Source: Cystobacter fuscus DSM 2262
GTDB taxonomy: Bacteria; Myxococcota; Myxococcia; Myxococcales; Myxococcaceae
DNA: 64,000 bases
Reading direction: 5' to 3'
NCBI RefSeq assembly: GCF_000335475.2
Contig: NZ_ANAH02000006.1
Coordinates: 310,001-374,000 of the forward strand
Shown here: positions 42,567 through 51,806 of the stretch, one piece after another
Layout: each line of letters begins with the position of its first letter
Numbering within the stretch: the first letter of the stretch is position 1
The notes under the pieces: generated by a model
Database searches by the model: none
The model's input: only the letters and a program-made list of their open reading frames with translations
Told to the model about the DNA's origin: nothing
Made by a program: the position numbers and the translations under genes

Positions 42567-44969
42567 TCAGCGCGGGACGGCGGGAGACGCGCGCCCCACG
42601 GCCCGCTGGCGTCCCTGCACGAGCATCGCGAGTCCGAGCAGGCCCAGCGTCACCAGGGTGATGATCGCCCCGAGCCGCTGGCCGGGAGCGCGGAACGAGA
42701 AGGTGACCTGGTGGGTGCCCGCCGTCAGCCGCACGCCCCGCACCGCCACGTTGGCCGGCAGGATGGAGGCGGGCCGCCCATCCACCGTCGCGCTCCAGCC
42801 CGAGTAATAGGCGTCGTTGAGGACCAGCGTGGCGGGCTGGGTGGCCTCCACCTCCAGCACGACCTCCTCTGGCGCGTAGCGCACGAAACGCACCTGGCCG
42901 AGCGCTCCGGCGCTCTGGGGGGCCTCGACATGCTCCGGGCCGGGAGGACACTCCAGGACCACTTGCTGGCCGGGCGTGAAGGAGCGGGAGAGGAGCAGGG
43001 CCCTGGCCGCGCCTTCATCCGGCACGCACACCGGCGTGGCCAGGTAGGCACGCGGCAGCGTCAGGGGATTGCGCAACAGCAACTCGTTGAAGCGCGGAAC
43101 CTCGGTGAGGATGACGTCGGGCTCGCCGTTGAGCCGCCGGTACTCCCGCGCGACCACCGTGACGTACTTCACGCCGAAGAGATCCAGGACCCGGCTCGGA
43201 GGAAGATCGAGGGGCGCCTGCTGTATTCCCAGCAGGCTCGCGGCCCGCCAGGAGGCGACGGGAAGGTAGGGCCTGGCGCTCTCCAGGTGCCAGAGCGCGG
43301 GGGTGCCCGGCCAGAGGGAGTCGAGCATGTTGATGGACTGGATGTCGATGGCGGCGATGCCCTCGATGGCCTCGTGCTCCTGGAGTTCCGGCGCCACGCC
43401 ATAGACGCGGGGCCGGACGGCGCCGCTGTCCTGCTCGGCCTCCAGAATGGTCCCCACCACATGGGAGGGACTCTCCAGCAGTTCCGGAATGGTCACCTGG
43501 TACACGTCCCCGTTGGCCAGGTAGAGGATGACGAGTTGGAGCGAGACGAGGGCCCAGCCCAGGGGGGCGGGCGCTCGCACCCGGAGCAGCACGGCCCCCA
43601 TCACCCCGAGCGTCACCCCCGCGACCACGGACGCGAGCAGGACGTTGCCGTGGAGGATGTCCTGGATGTCGGGCCGCGGCGTCTTCCAGAGGGCACCGAT
43701 CACCCCGTGGGAGAACACCCGCCCGCGCCACTCCGCCAGCGCGAACAGGCCACAGAGCGACGCGAGCACGAACGCGGCCCGGCCCAACCCGCGCGACAGG
43801 ACGGGCTCGCGCAGCACGGCCTGCAGCCCCGCGCCCGCGCCCAGGGCACAGGCGAACATGAAGTAGGGCAGCAACTTCTCCGGATAGCGGAAGACGTTCC
43901 AGACGGGCATCCACCGGTACAGCCAGCCATACAGGGGCAGGTGCCGTCCCATCGACAGCGCCAGCACGAGCAGCGCCAGGGCCGCCACCGTCCACGCCAG
44001 GGCCCGACGGCGGTGGGCCCAGAGCGCCGCGCCCACCAGGAGCAGAGCGGGCGCGCCCACGTGCACCGAGTTGACCCAGAAGGAATGCATCCCGGTCTGG
44101 AACAGCTCATCGGCCATCGCGAACGAGGCCACCGCGTCCGTCTCGGGATTGAGGAAGATGGGGCCGAGCACGAACTCGAGCATCCGCAGGGGATGGAACG
44201 AGAAAGAGGTGGCCAGCTCCAAGGTCGACGCGGAGGGCCTCGAATCCCCGAGAATGCCGAGCACGGGAGCAATCTGCACCGCGGCCAGCAGGGCGGCGAG
44301 CACGATGAGCAGCACGGCCCGGGACGCCGCGCGCGGCAGGGAGGCACGCTCCGGACGCAGCAGCACGAGCACGAGCACCAGGGCACAGCACAACGCGAAG
44401 CTCTGCGGCTCGCCGCTCAGGAGGATCAGACCCAGCGGGAGCGCGGCGGCGGCGGCGCGGCGGGCGGACGGCTGGTGCAGGAAGCGCTCGGCACCCCACA
44501 GGGCCCAGGGGAAGGTGGCGGCGGCCATGAGGTAGAGCAGGTTGTTGCTGATGCCCACCAGGTAGCCACCCAGCGCGTAGGTGATGCCCGAGAGCAACGC
44601 GGACCCGCGCTCCAGACCCCACTGCCGGGCGAAGCGGTAGGTGCCTCCCAGCGCCGACACATAGGAGCCGAGCGCGATGACCTTGAGCGCCACCCCGAGC
44701 GGCAACAGCAGGTACAGCACGTTGGTGGGGTGGAAGACCCCGGAGATGAGCATGCCCGCCAGGGGCTGACCCAACCCGTCGTAGGGATACCAGGCCGGGA
44801 ACTCCCCCTGGGACACGCGCTCGGCCCAGTACTGCTTGAGCGGGTAGTAGACGAGCAGGATGTCGCGCGCGATGAAGACGTCCGAACTGAACGTCGCCCG
44901 GTGGAAGTAGAGCAGCGGCAGGGCGAGGGTGGCCGCCACCATCGCCAGCCGGGACGGACCACGTGACAT
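42567..44969 (-). CDS. YfhO-like multi-pass membrane protein (GT-C fold glycosyltransferase-like)
   Basis: An 800-residue protein with about 12 to 14 transmembrane helices in the first 480 residues, then a large extracytoplasmic domain and a final membrane helix. The early FSSDVFIARDILLVYYPLKQ and FPAWYPYDGLGQPLAG, and the late TLVLNDAYYSGWSATVDGR with GTHQVTFSFRAPG, match YfhO/DUF6044-like proteins. B. subtilis YfhO relatives act in lipid or teichoic-acid glycosylation. ATG 44969 shares one base with the cdd stop codon, so it belongs to the deoA-pilZ-cdd operon transcriptionally. Confidence 0.85.
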   Translation of the reverse strand: MSRGPSRLAMVAATLALPLLYFHRATFSSDVFIARDILLVYYPLKQYWAERVSQGEFPAWYPYDGLGQPLAGMLISGVFHPTNVLYLLLPLGVALKVIALGSYVSALGGTYRFARQWGLERGSALLSGITYALGGYLVGISNNLLYLMAAATFPWALWGAERFLHQPSARRAAAAALPLGLILLSGEPQSFALCCALVLVLVLLRPERASLPRAASRAVLLIVLAALLAAVQIAPVLGILGDSRPSASTLELATSFSFHPLRMLEFVLGPIFLNPETDAVASFAMADELFQTGMHSFWVNSVHVGAPALLLVGAALWAHRRRALAWTVAALALLVLALSMGRHLPLYGWLYRWMPVWNVFRYPEKLLPYFMFACALGAGAGLQAVLREPVLSRGLGRAAFVLASLCGLFALAEWRGRVFSHGVIGALWKTPRPDIQDILHGNVLLASVVAGVTLGVMGAVLLRVRAPAPLGWALVSLQLVILYLANGDVYQVTIPELLESPSHVVGTILEAEQDSGAVRPRVYGVAPELQEHEAIEGIAAIDIQSINMLDSLWPGTPALWHLESARPYLPVASWRAASLLGIQQAPLDLPPSRVLDLFGVKYVTVVAREYRRLNGEPDVILTEVPRFNELLLRNPLTLPRAYLATPVCVPDEGAARALLLSRSFTPGQQVVLECPPGPEHVEAPQSAGALGQVRFVRYAPEEVVLEVEATQPATLVLNDAYYSGWSATVDGRPASILPANVAVRGVRLTAGTHQVTFSFRAPGQRLGAIITLVTLGLLGLAMLVQGRQRAVGRASPAVPR

Positions 44970-45373
44970 CAGAGGAAGTCGCTGGTGAACGCGTGGGGCA
45001 GCAGCTCCCCGAGCGAGTAGCGCGCCTCGTCTCCCTTGAGGTTGCGGCTGCGCACGGGCAGCTCCCTGGGAGCGAACTCCAACATCACCTGCCGGCACAT
45101 GCCGCACGGCGGACACGGCGTGGGCGTGTCCACCACGATGGCCACCGCCACCGGACGGCCGCGACCCTGGGCCACCCCCGTCGCCAGCGCGCTGCGCTCG
45201 GCGCAGGCGGACAGGCCATAGGAGGAGTTCTCCACGTTGCAGCCCGTCACCACCTCACCATCCGCGTACAGCACCGCCGCGCCCACCGGGAAGCGGGAAT
45301 AGGGAGCATGCGCGCGCTCGCGCACCTTCGCCGCCGCCTCGAAGAGACTGTCCCAGGGTATGTCCGTGCTCAT
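44969..45373 (-). CDS. cdd: Cytidine deaminase
   Basis: A 134-residue zinc enzyme converting cytidine and deoxycytidine to uridine and deoxyuridine. The catalytic core is GCNVENSSYGLSACAERSAL (C-A-E, Cys and catalytic Glu) and PCPPCGMCRQVM (P-C-x-x-C), the tetrameric Cdd type with three Cys ligands. It overlaps the PilZ gene by four bases and the YfhO-like gene by one base. With the phosphorylase gene two positions upstream it forms the pyrimidine salvage operon. Confidence 0.96.
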   Translation of the reverse strand: MSTDIPWDSLFEAAAKVRERAHAPYSRFPVGAAVLYADGEVVTGCNVENSSYGLSACAERSALATGVAQGRGRPVAVAIVVDTPTPCPPCGMCRQVMLEFAPRELPVRSRNLKGDEARYSLGELLPHAFTSDFL

Positions 45374-45729
45374 GAGCCACCTCGTTGGTTGGACTCCGCC
45401 TGCTCCACTTCCTCCAGATACTGGGCGATGCGCCGCTCCAACTCGTCCGGCAGGTCCAGGAAGCGCACGTGCGCGGAGGTGCCGCGCGCGCCATAGCTCA
45501 CGTTGAGCACCTGACCCCGGACCTGGAGCTCCTCGCTCGTGCCGGGCAACTTGAAGCGCGCCTCCACTTCGGTCCCCACCGACAGGGCCGCGCCGTGCCA
45601 GGCGAAGCCCCCCAGCGAGATGTTACCCTCTCGGGAGTCGAACGGGTCCGAACTCCCCGCCCTTCGGATCCGAAAGCGCATCGACACCCGGAGCGAGGCC
45701 CGCCGCTCATCTCCGGACGATGCACTCAT
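45370..45729 (-). CDS. PilZ domain protein
   Basis: A 119-residue PilZ-like protein. The N-terminal RRASLRVSMRFRIR carries an R-x-x-x-R c-di-GMP switch. The second motif reads NISLGG where the consensus is D/N-x-S-x-x-G, so binding is plausible. The rest (VEARFKLPG, VRGQVLNVSYG, AHVRFLDLPDELERRIAQYL) fits the beta-barrel and final helix. It sits between the phosphorylase and deaminase genes with four-base overlaps on both sides, an unexpected place for a c-di-GMP receptor. Confidence 0.88.
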   Translation of the reverse strand: MSASSGDERRASLRVSMRFRIRRAGSSDPFDSREGNISLGGFAWHGAALSVGTEVEARFKLPGTSEELQVRGQVLNVSYGARGTSAHVRFLDLPDELERRIAQYLEEVEQAESNQRGGS

Positions 45730-47030
45730 CCTAATCGCTCCAGGATCAACGGCTGGGGCTCGGGTGCCCGAGGCCCACAGGTATAGGCCGCCAACAGTCG
45801 CGCCCGCACATCCTCCACCGGCGCCGGGTCATTATAGTGGATGCGTACCAACGGGTCTCCCTTCTTCACCGGCTCACCCACCTTGCGCAGCAGGGTGAAG
45901 CCCACGGCGGGATCGATGCGGCTGTCCACCCGCTGACGTCCTGCCCCCAGCGCCACCGCCGCCAGGCCCACCGCCTCCGTCTGGATGCCGGTGACGAAGC
46001 CCTCCTCGGTCGCCAGCACGTCCACCTGCGCGCGCGCCTGGGGCAGACGGGAATAGTCGTCGATGGCGCGCGGGTCTCCCCCCTGCGCCTGGACGATCTC
46101 CTGGAGCTTGCGCACCGCGCTGCCATCCGCCACCGCCCGCTCCAGCTTTTGACGCGCCTCGGCGAGCGAGGCCGCCCGGCCCCCCAGCACCAGCATCTCC
46201 GCGGTGAGCGCCAGCGTCACCTCGGTGTAGTCGGCCGGGGCGCGGCCGCGCAGCATCTCCACGGCCTCCACCACCTCCAGCGCGTTGCCCACCGCGCGCC
46301 CGAGCGGCTGGTTCATGTCCGTGAGCAGCGCCGTCACCTTGCGGCCCATCTCCGCGCCCACGCCAATCATCGTCCGGGCCAGGAGCCGCGCGTCCTCCAC
46401 GGTCTTCATGAAGGCGCCACTGCCCACCTTCACGTCCAGCACCAGCGCGTCGATGCCCTCCGCGAGCTTCTTGCTCATGATGGAACTGCAGATGAGCGGG
46501 ATGCAGTCCACCGTGGCCGTCACATCACGCAGTGCGTAGAGCTTCTTGTCCGCGGGCGCCACCGAGGCCGTCTGGCCGATGAGGCAGCAGCCCACCTCGC
46601 GCACCAGACGCCGGTAGTCGCTCACCGGAAGGTCCACCTTGAAGCCGGGAATGGACTCCAGCTTGTCCAGCGTCCCTCCCGTATGCCCCAGGCCTCGCCC
46701 GGAGATCATCGGCACGGGCACCCCGCAGGCGGCCGCCAGGGGCGCCAGGCTCAACGACACCTTGTCCCCGACCCCGCCCGTGGAGTGCTTGTCCACCTTC
46801 ACTCCGGGCACGTCCCCGAGGTCCAGCACCTCACCGGACTCGAGCATCGCCCGCGTCCAGGCGCCCAGTTCCACCGCGTCCAGTCCCCGGAAGAAGACCG
46901 CCATGCACAGGGCGGACATCTGGTAGTCCGCGACGTCCCCCGAGGTATACGCCTCGATGAACGCCCGGATGTCGCCGGGTTCCAACCGATTCCCGTCCCG
47001 CTTGGCCTTGATGAGCTCGTAGGGTCTCAC
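45726..47030 (-). CDS. deoA: Pyrimidine-nucleoside/thymidine phosphorylase
   Basis: A 434-residue phosphorylase that splits thymidine, deoxyuridine or uridine into base and (deoxy)ribose-1-phosphate. Signatures are KHSTGGVGDKVSLSLAPL (phosphate binding) and the family pattern SGRGLGHTGGTLDKLE, with VKVGSGAFMKT further on. Length fits both DeoA and Bacillus Pdp. GTG 47030 starts it; the ribosome site is weak. It is the first gene of a leftward operon (deoA, pilZ, cdd, yfhO-like) and diverges from the nucleoside importer 112 bases away. Confidence 0.94.
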   Translation of the reverse strand: MRPYELIKAKRDGNRLEPGDIRAFIEAYTSGDVADYQMSALCMAVFFRGLDAVELGAWTRAMLESGEVLDLGDVPGVKVDKHSTGGVGDKVSLSLAPLAAACGVPVPMISGRGLGHTGGTLDKLESIPGFKVDLPVSDYRRLVREVGCCLIGQTASVAPADKKLYALRDVTATVDCIPLICSSIMSKKLAEGIDALVLDVKVGSGAFMKTVEDARLLARTMIGVGAEMGRKVTALLTDMNQPLGRAVGNALEVVEAVEMLRGRAPADYTEVTLALTAEMLVLGGRAASLAEARQKLERAVADGSAVRKLQEIVQAQGGDPRAIDDYSRLPQARAQVDVLATEEGFVTGIQTEAVGLAAVALGAGRQRVDSRIDPAVGFTLLRKVGEPVKKGDPLVRIHYNDPAPVEDVRARLLAAYTCGPRAPEPQPLILERLG

Positions 47031-47142
47031 GCGCCAAGGCCATAGCAGGAAGGAGCGCGGGCATGCACCCGGAAGAAAAGCCCGCAGTCCCCCATCCACC
47101 AACCGGGACCCCTCCGCCATCTGATGATAAAGGGGGGAGGTC

Positions 47143-48663
47143 TTGATCTCCCTCCGGCACATCCACAAGCGCTTTGGCGCCGTGACCGCCCTGGACGACG
47201 TGTCCCTGGACATCGGCACCGGGGAAGTGCTCGCCCTGGTGGGCGAGAACGGCGCGGGCAAGTCCACCCTCATGAACGTCCTCTATGGGCTCTACCACGC
47301 GGATGCGGGGGAGGTGCTCGTGGGAGGCCAGCCCGTGCGCCTGAAGAGCCCCCGGGACGCCATCGCCCGGGGCATCGGCATGGTGCACCAGCACTTCATG
47401 CTCGTGCCCACCCTCACGGTGGCGGAGAACGTGGTGCTCGGCCGCGAGCCCACGCGCTTCGGTCGCCTGGACCAGGAGCGGGCGTGCCAGGAAGTGGCCG
47501 CCACGTGCGAGCGCTTCGGCTTCAAGTTGGACCCCCGCGCCCGCGTGGACACGCTCAGCGTCGGCTCGCAGCAGAAGGTGGAGATCGTCAAGGCGCTGCA
47601 CCGCGGCGCGCAGGTGCTCATCCTCGACGAGCCCACCGCCGTGCTCACCCCCCAGGAGTCGGATGACCTGTTCCGGGTGGCGCGGGGGCTGGCGGCGGGA
47701 GGGCGCACGGTCGTCTTCATCAGCCACAAGCTGCGCGAGGTGCTCAGCGTGGCCGAGCGCGTGGTGGTGATGCGGCGCGGCCGGCGCGTGGCCGAGGTGC
47801 GCGCCGCGGAGACGAGTGCCCAGGAGCTGGCGGCGCTGATGGTGGGCGACGCGCGTGCCCTCACCTCCGAGGCCCAGGCGTACCACCCCCCGACGGGCGA
47901 GCGGCTGCTGGAGACGCGCGAGCTGACGGCCCGGGGCGAGGACGACCGGCCCGTGCTCCGGGGCGTGTCGCTGGAGGTCCACGCGGGGGAGATCGTCGGC
48001 ATCGCCGGGGTGGACGGCAACGGGCAGCGCGAGTTCGCCGAGGTGCTCACCGGCCTGCGGAAGGTGAACTCGGGGAGCGGCACGATTCTGGGCGGACCGC
48101 TCGAGGGGCTGACGCCCGCGGAGGCGCGGCGCCGGGGCGTGGGCCACGTGCCGGAGGATCGGCTGTGGCGCGCGGTGGTGAAGGCCATGAGCGTGGAGGA
48201 GAACGTGGCGCTGGGGCGGCAGGACCAGGCGCCCTTCGCGCGGGGGCCCCGGGTGGACTTCGAGGGACGCCGCGAGCGCACCGAGACGTTGCTGAAGGCC
48301 TATGACGTGCGTCCGCCGGATCCGCGGCTGGCCCTGCAGGCGCTCTCCGGCGGCAACCAACAGAAGGTGGTGGTGGCGCGCGAGCTGGATGCCTCGCCCC
48401 GGCTGCTCGTGGTGGTGCAGCCCACGCGCGGCCTGGACATCGGCGCGGTGGCGCAGGTGCAGGCGAAGCTGCGCGAGGCGAGAGACAGAGGCGCCGGCGT
48501 GGTGCTCGTCTCGTTGGATCTGGAAGAGGTGCTCGCCCTGGCGGATCGTGTCTACGTCTTCTTCGAGGGCCGCGTGAGCGGCACCTTCACCCGGCCCGAG
48601 TTCGACGAGCGGGAGATCGGCCGGCGGATGCTGGGAACCGGACAGGAGGTGGCCCATGGGTGA
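47143..48663 (+). CDS. Nucleoside ABC importer, double ATPase (NupO/YufO type)
   Basis: A 506-residue protein with two ABC domains, as in RbsA and YufO/NupO. The first has Walker A GENGAGKST (34-42), signature LSVGSQQKVEIVKAL and Walker B LILDEPTAVLT. The second is partly degenerate (GVDGNGQREF in place of Walker A, then LSGGNQQKVVVAREL and VVQPTRGLD), the normal state in this family. TTG 47143 is the start, with AGGGGGGAGG at 47131-47140. It overlaps the first permease gene by eight bases. The nearby cdd and deoA genes support nucleosides as the substrate. Confidence 0.93.
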   Translation: MISLRHIHKRFGAVTALDDVSLDIGTGEVLALVGENGAGKSTLMNVLYGLYHADAGEVLVGGQPVRLKSPRDAIARGIGMVHQHFMLVPTLTVAENVVLGREPTRFGRLDQERACQEVAATCERFGFKLDPRARVDTLSVGSQQKVEIVKALHRGAQVLILDEPTAVLTPQESDDLFRVARGLAAGGRTVVFISHKLREVLSVAERVVVMRRGRRVAEVRAAETSAQELAALMVGDARALTSEAQAYHPPTGERLLETRELTARGEDDRPVLRGVSLEVHAGEIVGIAGVDGNGQREFAEVLTGLRKVNSGSGTILGGPLEGLTPAEARRRGVGHVPEDRLWRAVVKAMSVEENVALGRQDQAPFARGPRVDFEGRRERTETLLKAYDVRPPDPRLALQALSGGNQQKVVVARELDASPRLLVVVQPTRGLDIGAVAQVQAKLREARDRGAGVVLVSLDLEEVLALADRVYVFFEGRVSGTFTRPEFDEREIGRRMLGTGQEVAHG

Positions 48664-49795
48664 GCGGCTGCGCGCGGTGCTGCCCTCGGTCTTCTCCGTG
48701 CTCCTCGCGCTCGCGGTGTGCTGGTGCTTCATCGCCCTCACGCGCGATGCGCGGACCGCCACCGACGCCTACTTCCAGATGCTGCGCGGGGGTCTCGGTG
48801 ACTGGCCGGCCTTCCTCGACGGGGGACGCGTGGCGCTGCTCACCCGGCCCCTGGGCGAGGCGGCCATCAAGGCGTCCATCCTGTTGCTCACCGGCCTGTC
48901 GGTGGCGGTGGCCTTCAAGGTGGGCCTGTTCAACATCGGCGCCCAGGGGCAGATGCTCGTGGGCGCGCTGGTGGCGGCGCTGGTGGGCGCGTGGTGGGAG
49001 CTGCCCGGGCCGCTGCACGTGCTCGCGGCGCTGCTCATGGCGGGGCTCGCCGGGGGCACGTGGGCGCTCATCGCCGCCTGGCTCAAGCTCGCCCGGGGCG
49101 TGCACGAGGTCATCTCCACCATCATGCTCAACTGGGTGGCGGTGAGCCTGGTGGACAACTGGCTCGTGGTGGGCCCGTTGCGCGCCGGAGCCGGCACCAC
49201 CCTGTCCACCACGGGCACCCCGGAGATCCTCCCCAGCGCGCACCTGCCGCGGCTGCTCGGGGAGCTTTCGCGGCTGAACCTGGGCTTCCCCCTGGCGCTG
49301 GCGGTGGCGCTGGCGCTCTGGGTGTGGCTGTCCTGGCTGCGCACGGGTTTCGAGACGCGCGTGGTGGGACTGGGCGCGGAGGCGGCGCGGGCGGCGGGCA
49401 TTCCCGTCGCCCGGCGCACCGCGCAGGCCATGGGGCTGGCCGGAGGACTCGCGGGACTGGCGGGCGCGGGGCTCGTGCTGGGCACCGAGCTGCGCTACCC
49501 CGGCACGCTGGGCGCCCCCTACGGCTTCGACGGCATCGCCATCTCCCTCATCGGCAACAGCCACCCGCTCGGGGTGACGCTCTCGGCGCTCTTCTTCGGG
49601 GCGCTGCGCGCGGGCGGCACGCGCATGCAGCTGCTCGGCGTGCACAAGAGCTACCCCGAGCTCATCCAGGGCCTGGCCCTGCTCTTTGTCGCGGGCCGGC
49701 AGGTGTGGCTCGCCCTGCTGCGCCCCCGGCGGCGCGCGCCCCAGGCGTCCGCCCAGGCGACGCCCGCCCCGGGTCCGGAGGTGCCACGTGCTTGA
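48656..49795 (+). CDS. Nucleoside ABC importer permease 1 (NupP type)
   Basis: A 379-residue permease of the BPD_transp_2 (branched-chain/ribose/nucleoside) family with about nine helices. KVGLFNIGAQGQMLVGALVA and IPVARRTAQAMGLAGGLAGL are diagnostic, and GFDGIAISLIGNSHPLG matches the nucleoside-type subfamily. The Pro/Ala tail is not conserved in type. It overlaps the ATPase gene by eight bases and the second permease gene by eight bases. Confidence 0.93.
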   Translation: MGERLRAVLPSVFSVLLALAVCWCFIALTRDARTATDAYFQMLRGGLGDWPAFLDGGRVALLTRPLGEAAIKASILLLTGLSVAVAFKVGLFNIGAQGQMLVGALVAALVGAWWELPGPLHVLAALLMAGLAGGTWALIAAWLKLARGVHEVISTIMLNWVAVSLVDNWLVVGPLRAGAGTTLSTTGTPEILPSAHLPRLLGELSRLNLGFPLALAVALALWVWLSWLRTGFETRVVGLGAEAARAAGIPVARRTAQAMGLAGGLAGLAGAGLVLGTELRYPGTLGAPYGFDGIAISLIGNSHPLGVTLSALFFGALRAGGTRMQLLGVHKSYPELIQGLALLFVAGRQVWLALLRPRRRAPQASAQATPAPGPEVPRA

Positions 49796-50717
49796 GGTGT
49801 TGGAAGCGCTCCTGTCCTCCACGCTGGAGTACTTCCCGGCGCTGGTCTTCGCCACCCTGGGGGCCACGCTGTGCGAGCGCTCGGGCGTCATCAACGTGGG
49901 CATCGAGGGGATGATGCGCGCGGGGGCCTTCTGCGCCGCGGTGGCCTCCCTCTCCATGCCCACCCCCGTGGGGGTGATGATGGGCATGCTCGCGGGCGCG
50001 GGCATCGCGGCCGTGCATGGCGCCCTGTGCATCCACTGGCGCTCGGACCAGGTGGTGTCCGGCATGGCCCTCAACCTCGTGGCGACCGCCGGCGGCACCT
50101 ACCTGCTGGAGTCGCTCTACGGGCCCAACGGCACGCCCCCCATCCAGCAGCTCACGCGCTGGCACGTGCCGGGACTGGACGCGGTGCCGCTCTTGCGCGT
50201 CTTCTCCGGGCACTCGGCGCTCACCTGGCTCGCCCTGGTGCTGCCCTTCGCCTTCCACGCCCTCTTCTACCGCACCCCCTTCGGCCTGCGGCTGCGCGCC
50301 GTGGGAGACAAGCCCCACGCCGTGGCCACGCTCGGCCTGTCCGTGCCCGGCCTGCGCTGGCTCGCCGTGCTCGGCTGCGGGCTGTTCGCGGGCCTCGGTG
50401 GGGCCACGCTGTCCACCGCCGTGCTCGACCGCTTCGAGCAGCACACCCCCGCGGGGCTCGGCTTCATGGCCCTGGCCGCCATGGTGTTCGGCCGGTGGAC
50501 CCCCCTGGGCGCCCTGCTCGCCGCGCTCTTCTTCTCCGCCGGCAACGCGCTGCGCATCGGCCTGGCCTCCAGCGCCCCCGGCCTCCTGAACGTCATCCCC
50601 CAGGGCTTCCTCCTCGCCCTGCCCTACCTGCTGACGCTCGCCCTGCTCGGCTTCCAGGGCCGCCGCACCCACGCCCCCGCCGCCCTGGGCACCCCGTACG
50701 AGCAGGAATCCCGCTGA
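49788..50717 (+). CDS. Nucleoside ABC importer permease 2 (NupQ type)
   Basis: A 309-residue permease of the same family as its neighbour. ATLCERSGVINVGIEGMMRA near the N-terminus and FGLRLRAVGDKPHAVATLGL in the coupling-helix area are typical of NupQ/YufQ. GTG 49788 has GGAG seven bases upstream, embedded in the preceding gene. It ends the importer operon, and a hairpin terminator follows at 50737. No BmpA/NupN-type binding-protein gene is present beside the operon. Confidence 0.92.
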   Translation: MLEVLEALLSSTLEYFPALVFATLGATLCERSGVINVGIEGMMRAGAFCAAVASLSMPTPVGVMMGMLAGAGIAAVHGALCIHWRSDQVVSGMALNLVATAGGTYLLESLYGPNGTPPIQQLTRWHVPGLDAVPLLRVFSGHSALTWLALVLPFAFHALFYRTPFGLRLRAVGDKPHAVATLGLSVPGLRWLAVLGCGLFAGLGGATLSTAVLDRFEQHTPAGLGFMALAAMVFGRWTPLGALLAALFFSAGNALRIGLASSAPGLLNVIPQGFLLALPYLLTLALLGFQGRRTHAPAALGTPYEQESR

Positions 50718-50736
50718 AGCCAGGGGAGGCCACGCT

Positions 50737-50782
50737 CCCCCCGCGGCCTGGAGTTCGTTCCGGACCGTGGGGGCGGTTTTTT
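50737..50782 (+). terminator. Rho-independent terminator of the nucleoside importer operon
   Basis: CCCCCGCGG at 50738-50746 pairs with CCGTGGGGG at 50765-50773 (nine pairs including one G-U), with additional TGGA/TCCG pairing in the loop. A run of six T follows at 50777-50782. It lies about 20 bases after the second permease stop. Confidence 0.68.
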
Positions 50783-51179
50783 ACAATATGGGTCCGGGCA
50801 GCCCTGGGTCATTTCCGACCAGGAATCAGTCTGGACCCTCCCATCTGACAGAATGGCCCGTGGAAGCGGAACACGCCATCGTCTGGAGAACGCGACAAAG
50901 TCCCGTTTTTCCAGGATGCGGTGATTGGCTGTCTCTGTCCAGACAGAGTGGAAAAGACGAAAAGGCAGCGGCACGGAGATGGCATCTAATAGGCGATGCC
51001 TGCACTCGGGCATGTTCGCGGAGGAGTGGGGGGGCCGCGAAGGCCAGGGTGCGCAGGCTGGTACCGGACGTAGGGGCAGTATGGGGCGGGATGGGGAAAG
51101 GAAGGGGGCCGGCGTCCTGGGGCATTCGAGGGGGGGCCGACGTGAACGACGAACAAAAGATGATGGGTGGGGTGACGTG
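50783..51179. other. Intergenic region upstream of the ATPase-domain gene
   Basis: About 400 bases with patches of lower G+C (50780-50950), between the importer terminator and ATG 51180. Open frames run through it on both strands, but they lack ribosome sites and good codon use. GGGTCC near 50790 and GGACCC near 50835 form a spaced inverted repeat. The promoter of the next gene should be here; I cannot place it. Confidence 0.4.
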
Positions 51180-51743
51180 ATGAGCGCGGTGGCGATGGCC
51201 TGTTGGCCGCAACAAATGCTCGTGACGGGTGGGGAAGGTCGAGGCCGACTGGCGAGCGTGAACGCCCGCGAGGACGGCGACGAGCAGCACCTGGACCTGT
51301 GCACGCTGGCACGCGAGGCGGTCTCGCTGCTGCGCACCGCCGGACACGTGGAGCCCACCGAGGTGCAGTTGGAGCTGCCGGACGAGCCGGTGTTCGCGCG
51401 GGTGAATCCGTGGCGCATGGCGCAGGTGCTGCTCCACCTCATCGCGGATGCCGTGGGCGCGCGCCGGAGCGCGCAGAGCGCCAGCAGCACGCGGGCCGTG
51501 CGCTTGAGCGTGGAGCCGCAGGACGACTTCGGGGACTACGGCCCCACCATCCAGATGCGCTACATGGGGCGCGGCGTCCCGGCACAGCCCTCGCGCGAGG
51601 CGAGCAGCCCGGAGGGACTCGAGGCGGCGCGCGAGCTCGTGGAGGCCCAGGGCGGACACCTCGCGGTGCAGCACCACGGGAACACGGGCACCACGGTCAC
51701 CGTCACCGTGGAGTTGCCGGACCAGGGCACCGCGAGCTGGTAG
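51180..51743 (+). CDS. Degenerate HATPase_c (histidine-kinase ATPase-like) protein
   Basis: A 187-residue protein resembling the ATP-binding half of a histidine kinase. NPWRMAQVLLHLIADAVGA (76-94) corresponds to the N-box helix, but the conserved Asn positions are His and Asp. LEAARELVEAQGGHLAVQHH and GNTGTTVTVTVELP match the final helix and strand with the G2-like turn. No H-box or dimerisation domain is present, so it probably does not phosphorylate. ATG 51180 follows GGGGTGA. The frame is open further upstream to 50925, but that part is low complexity. Confidence 0.65.
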   Translation: MSAVAMACWPQQMLVTGGEGRGRLASVNAREDGDEQHLDLCTLAREAVSLLRTAGHVEPTEVQLELPDEPVFARVNPWRMAQVLLHLIADAVGARRSAQSASSTRAVRLSVEPQDDFGDYGPTIQMRYMGRGVPAQPSREASSPEGLEAARELVEAQGGHLAVQHHGNTGTTVTVTVELPDQGTASW

Positions 51744-51806
51744 CCACGAGGGGCCCCCTGGGTCCGCCGTGAGCCGGGGGCGAGCCCCCGGGCTCCGGGC
51801 GCCGGA

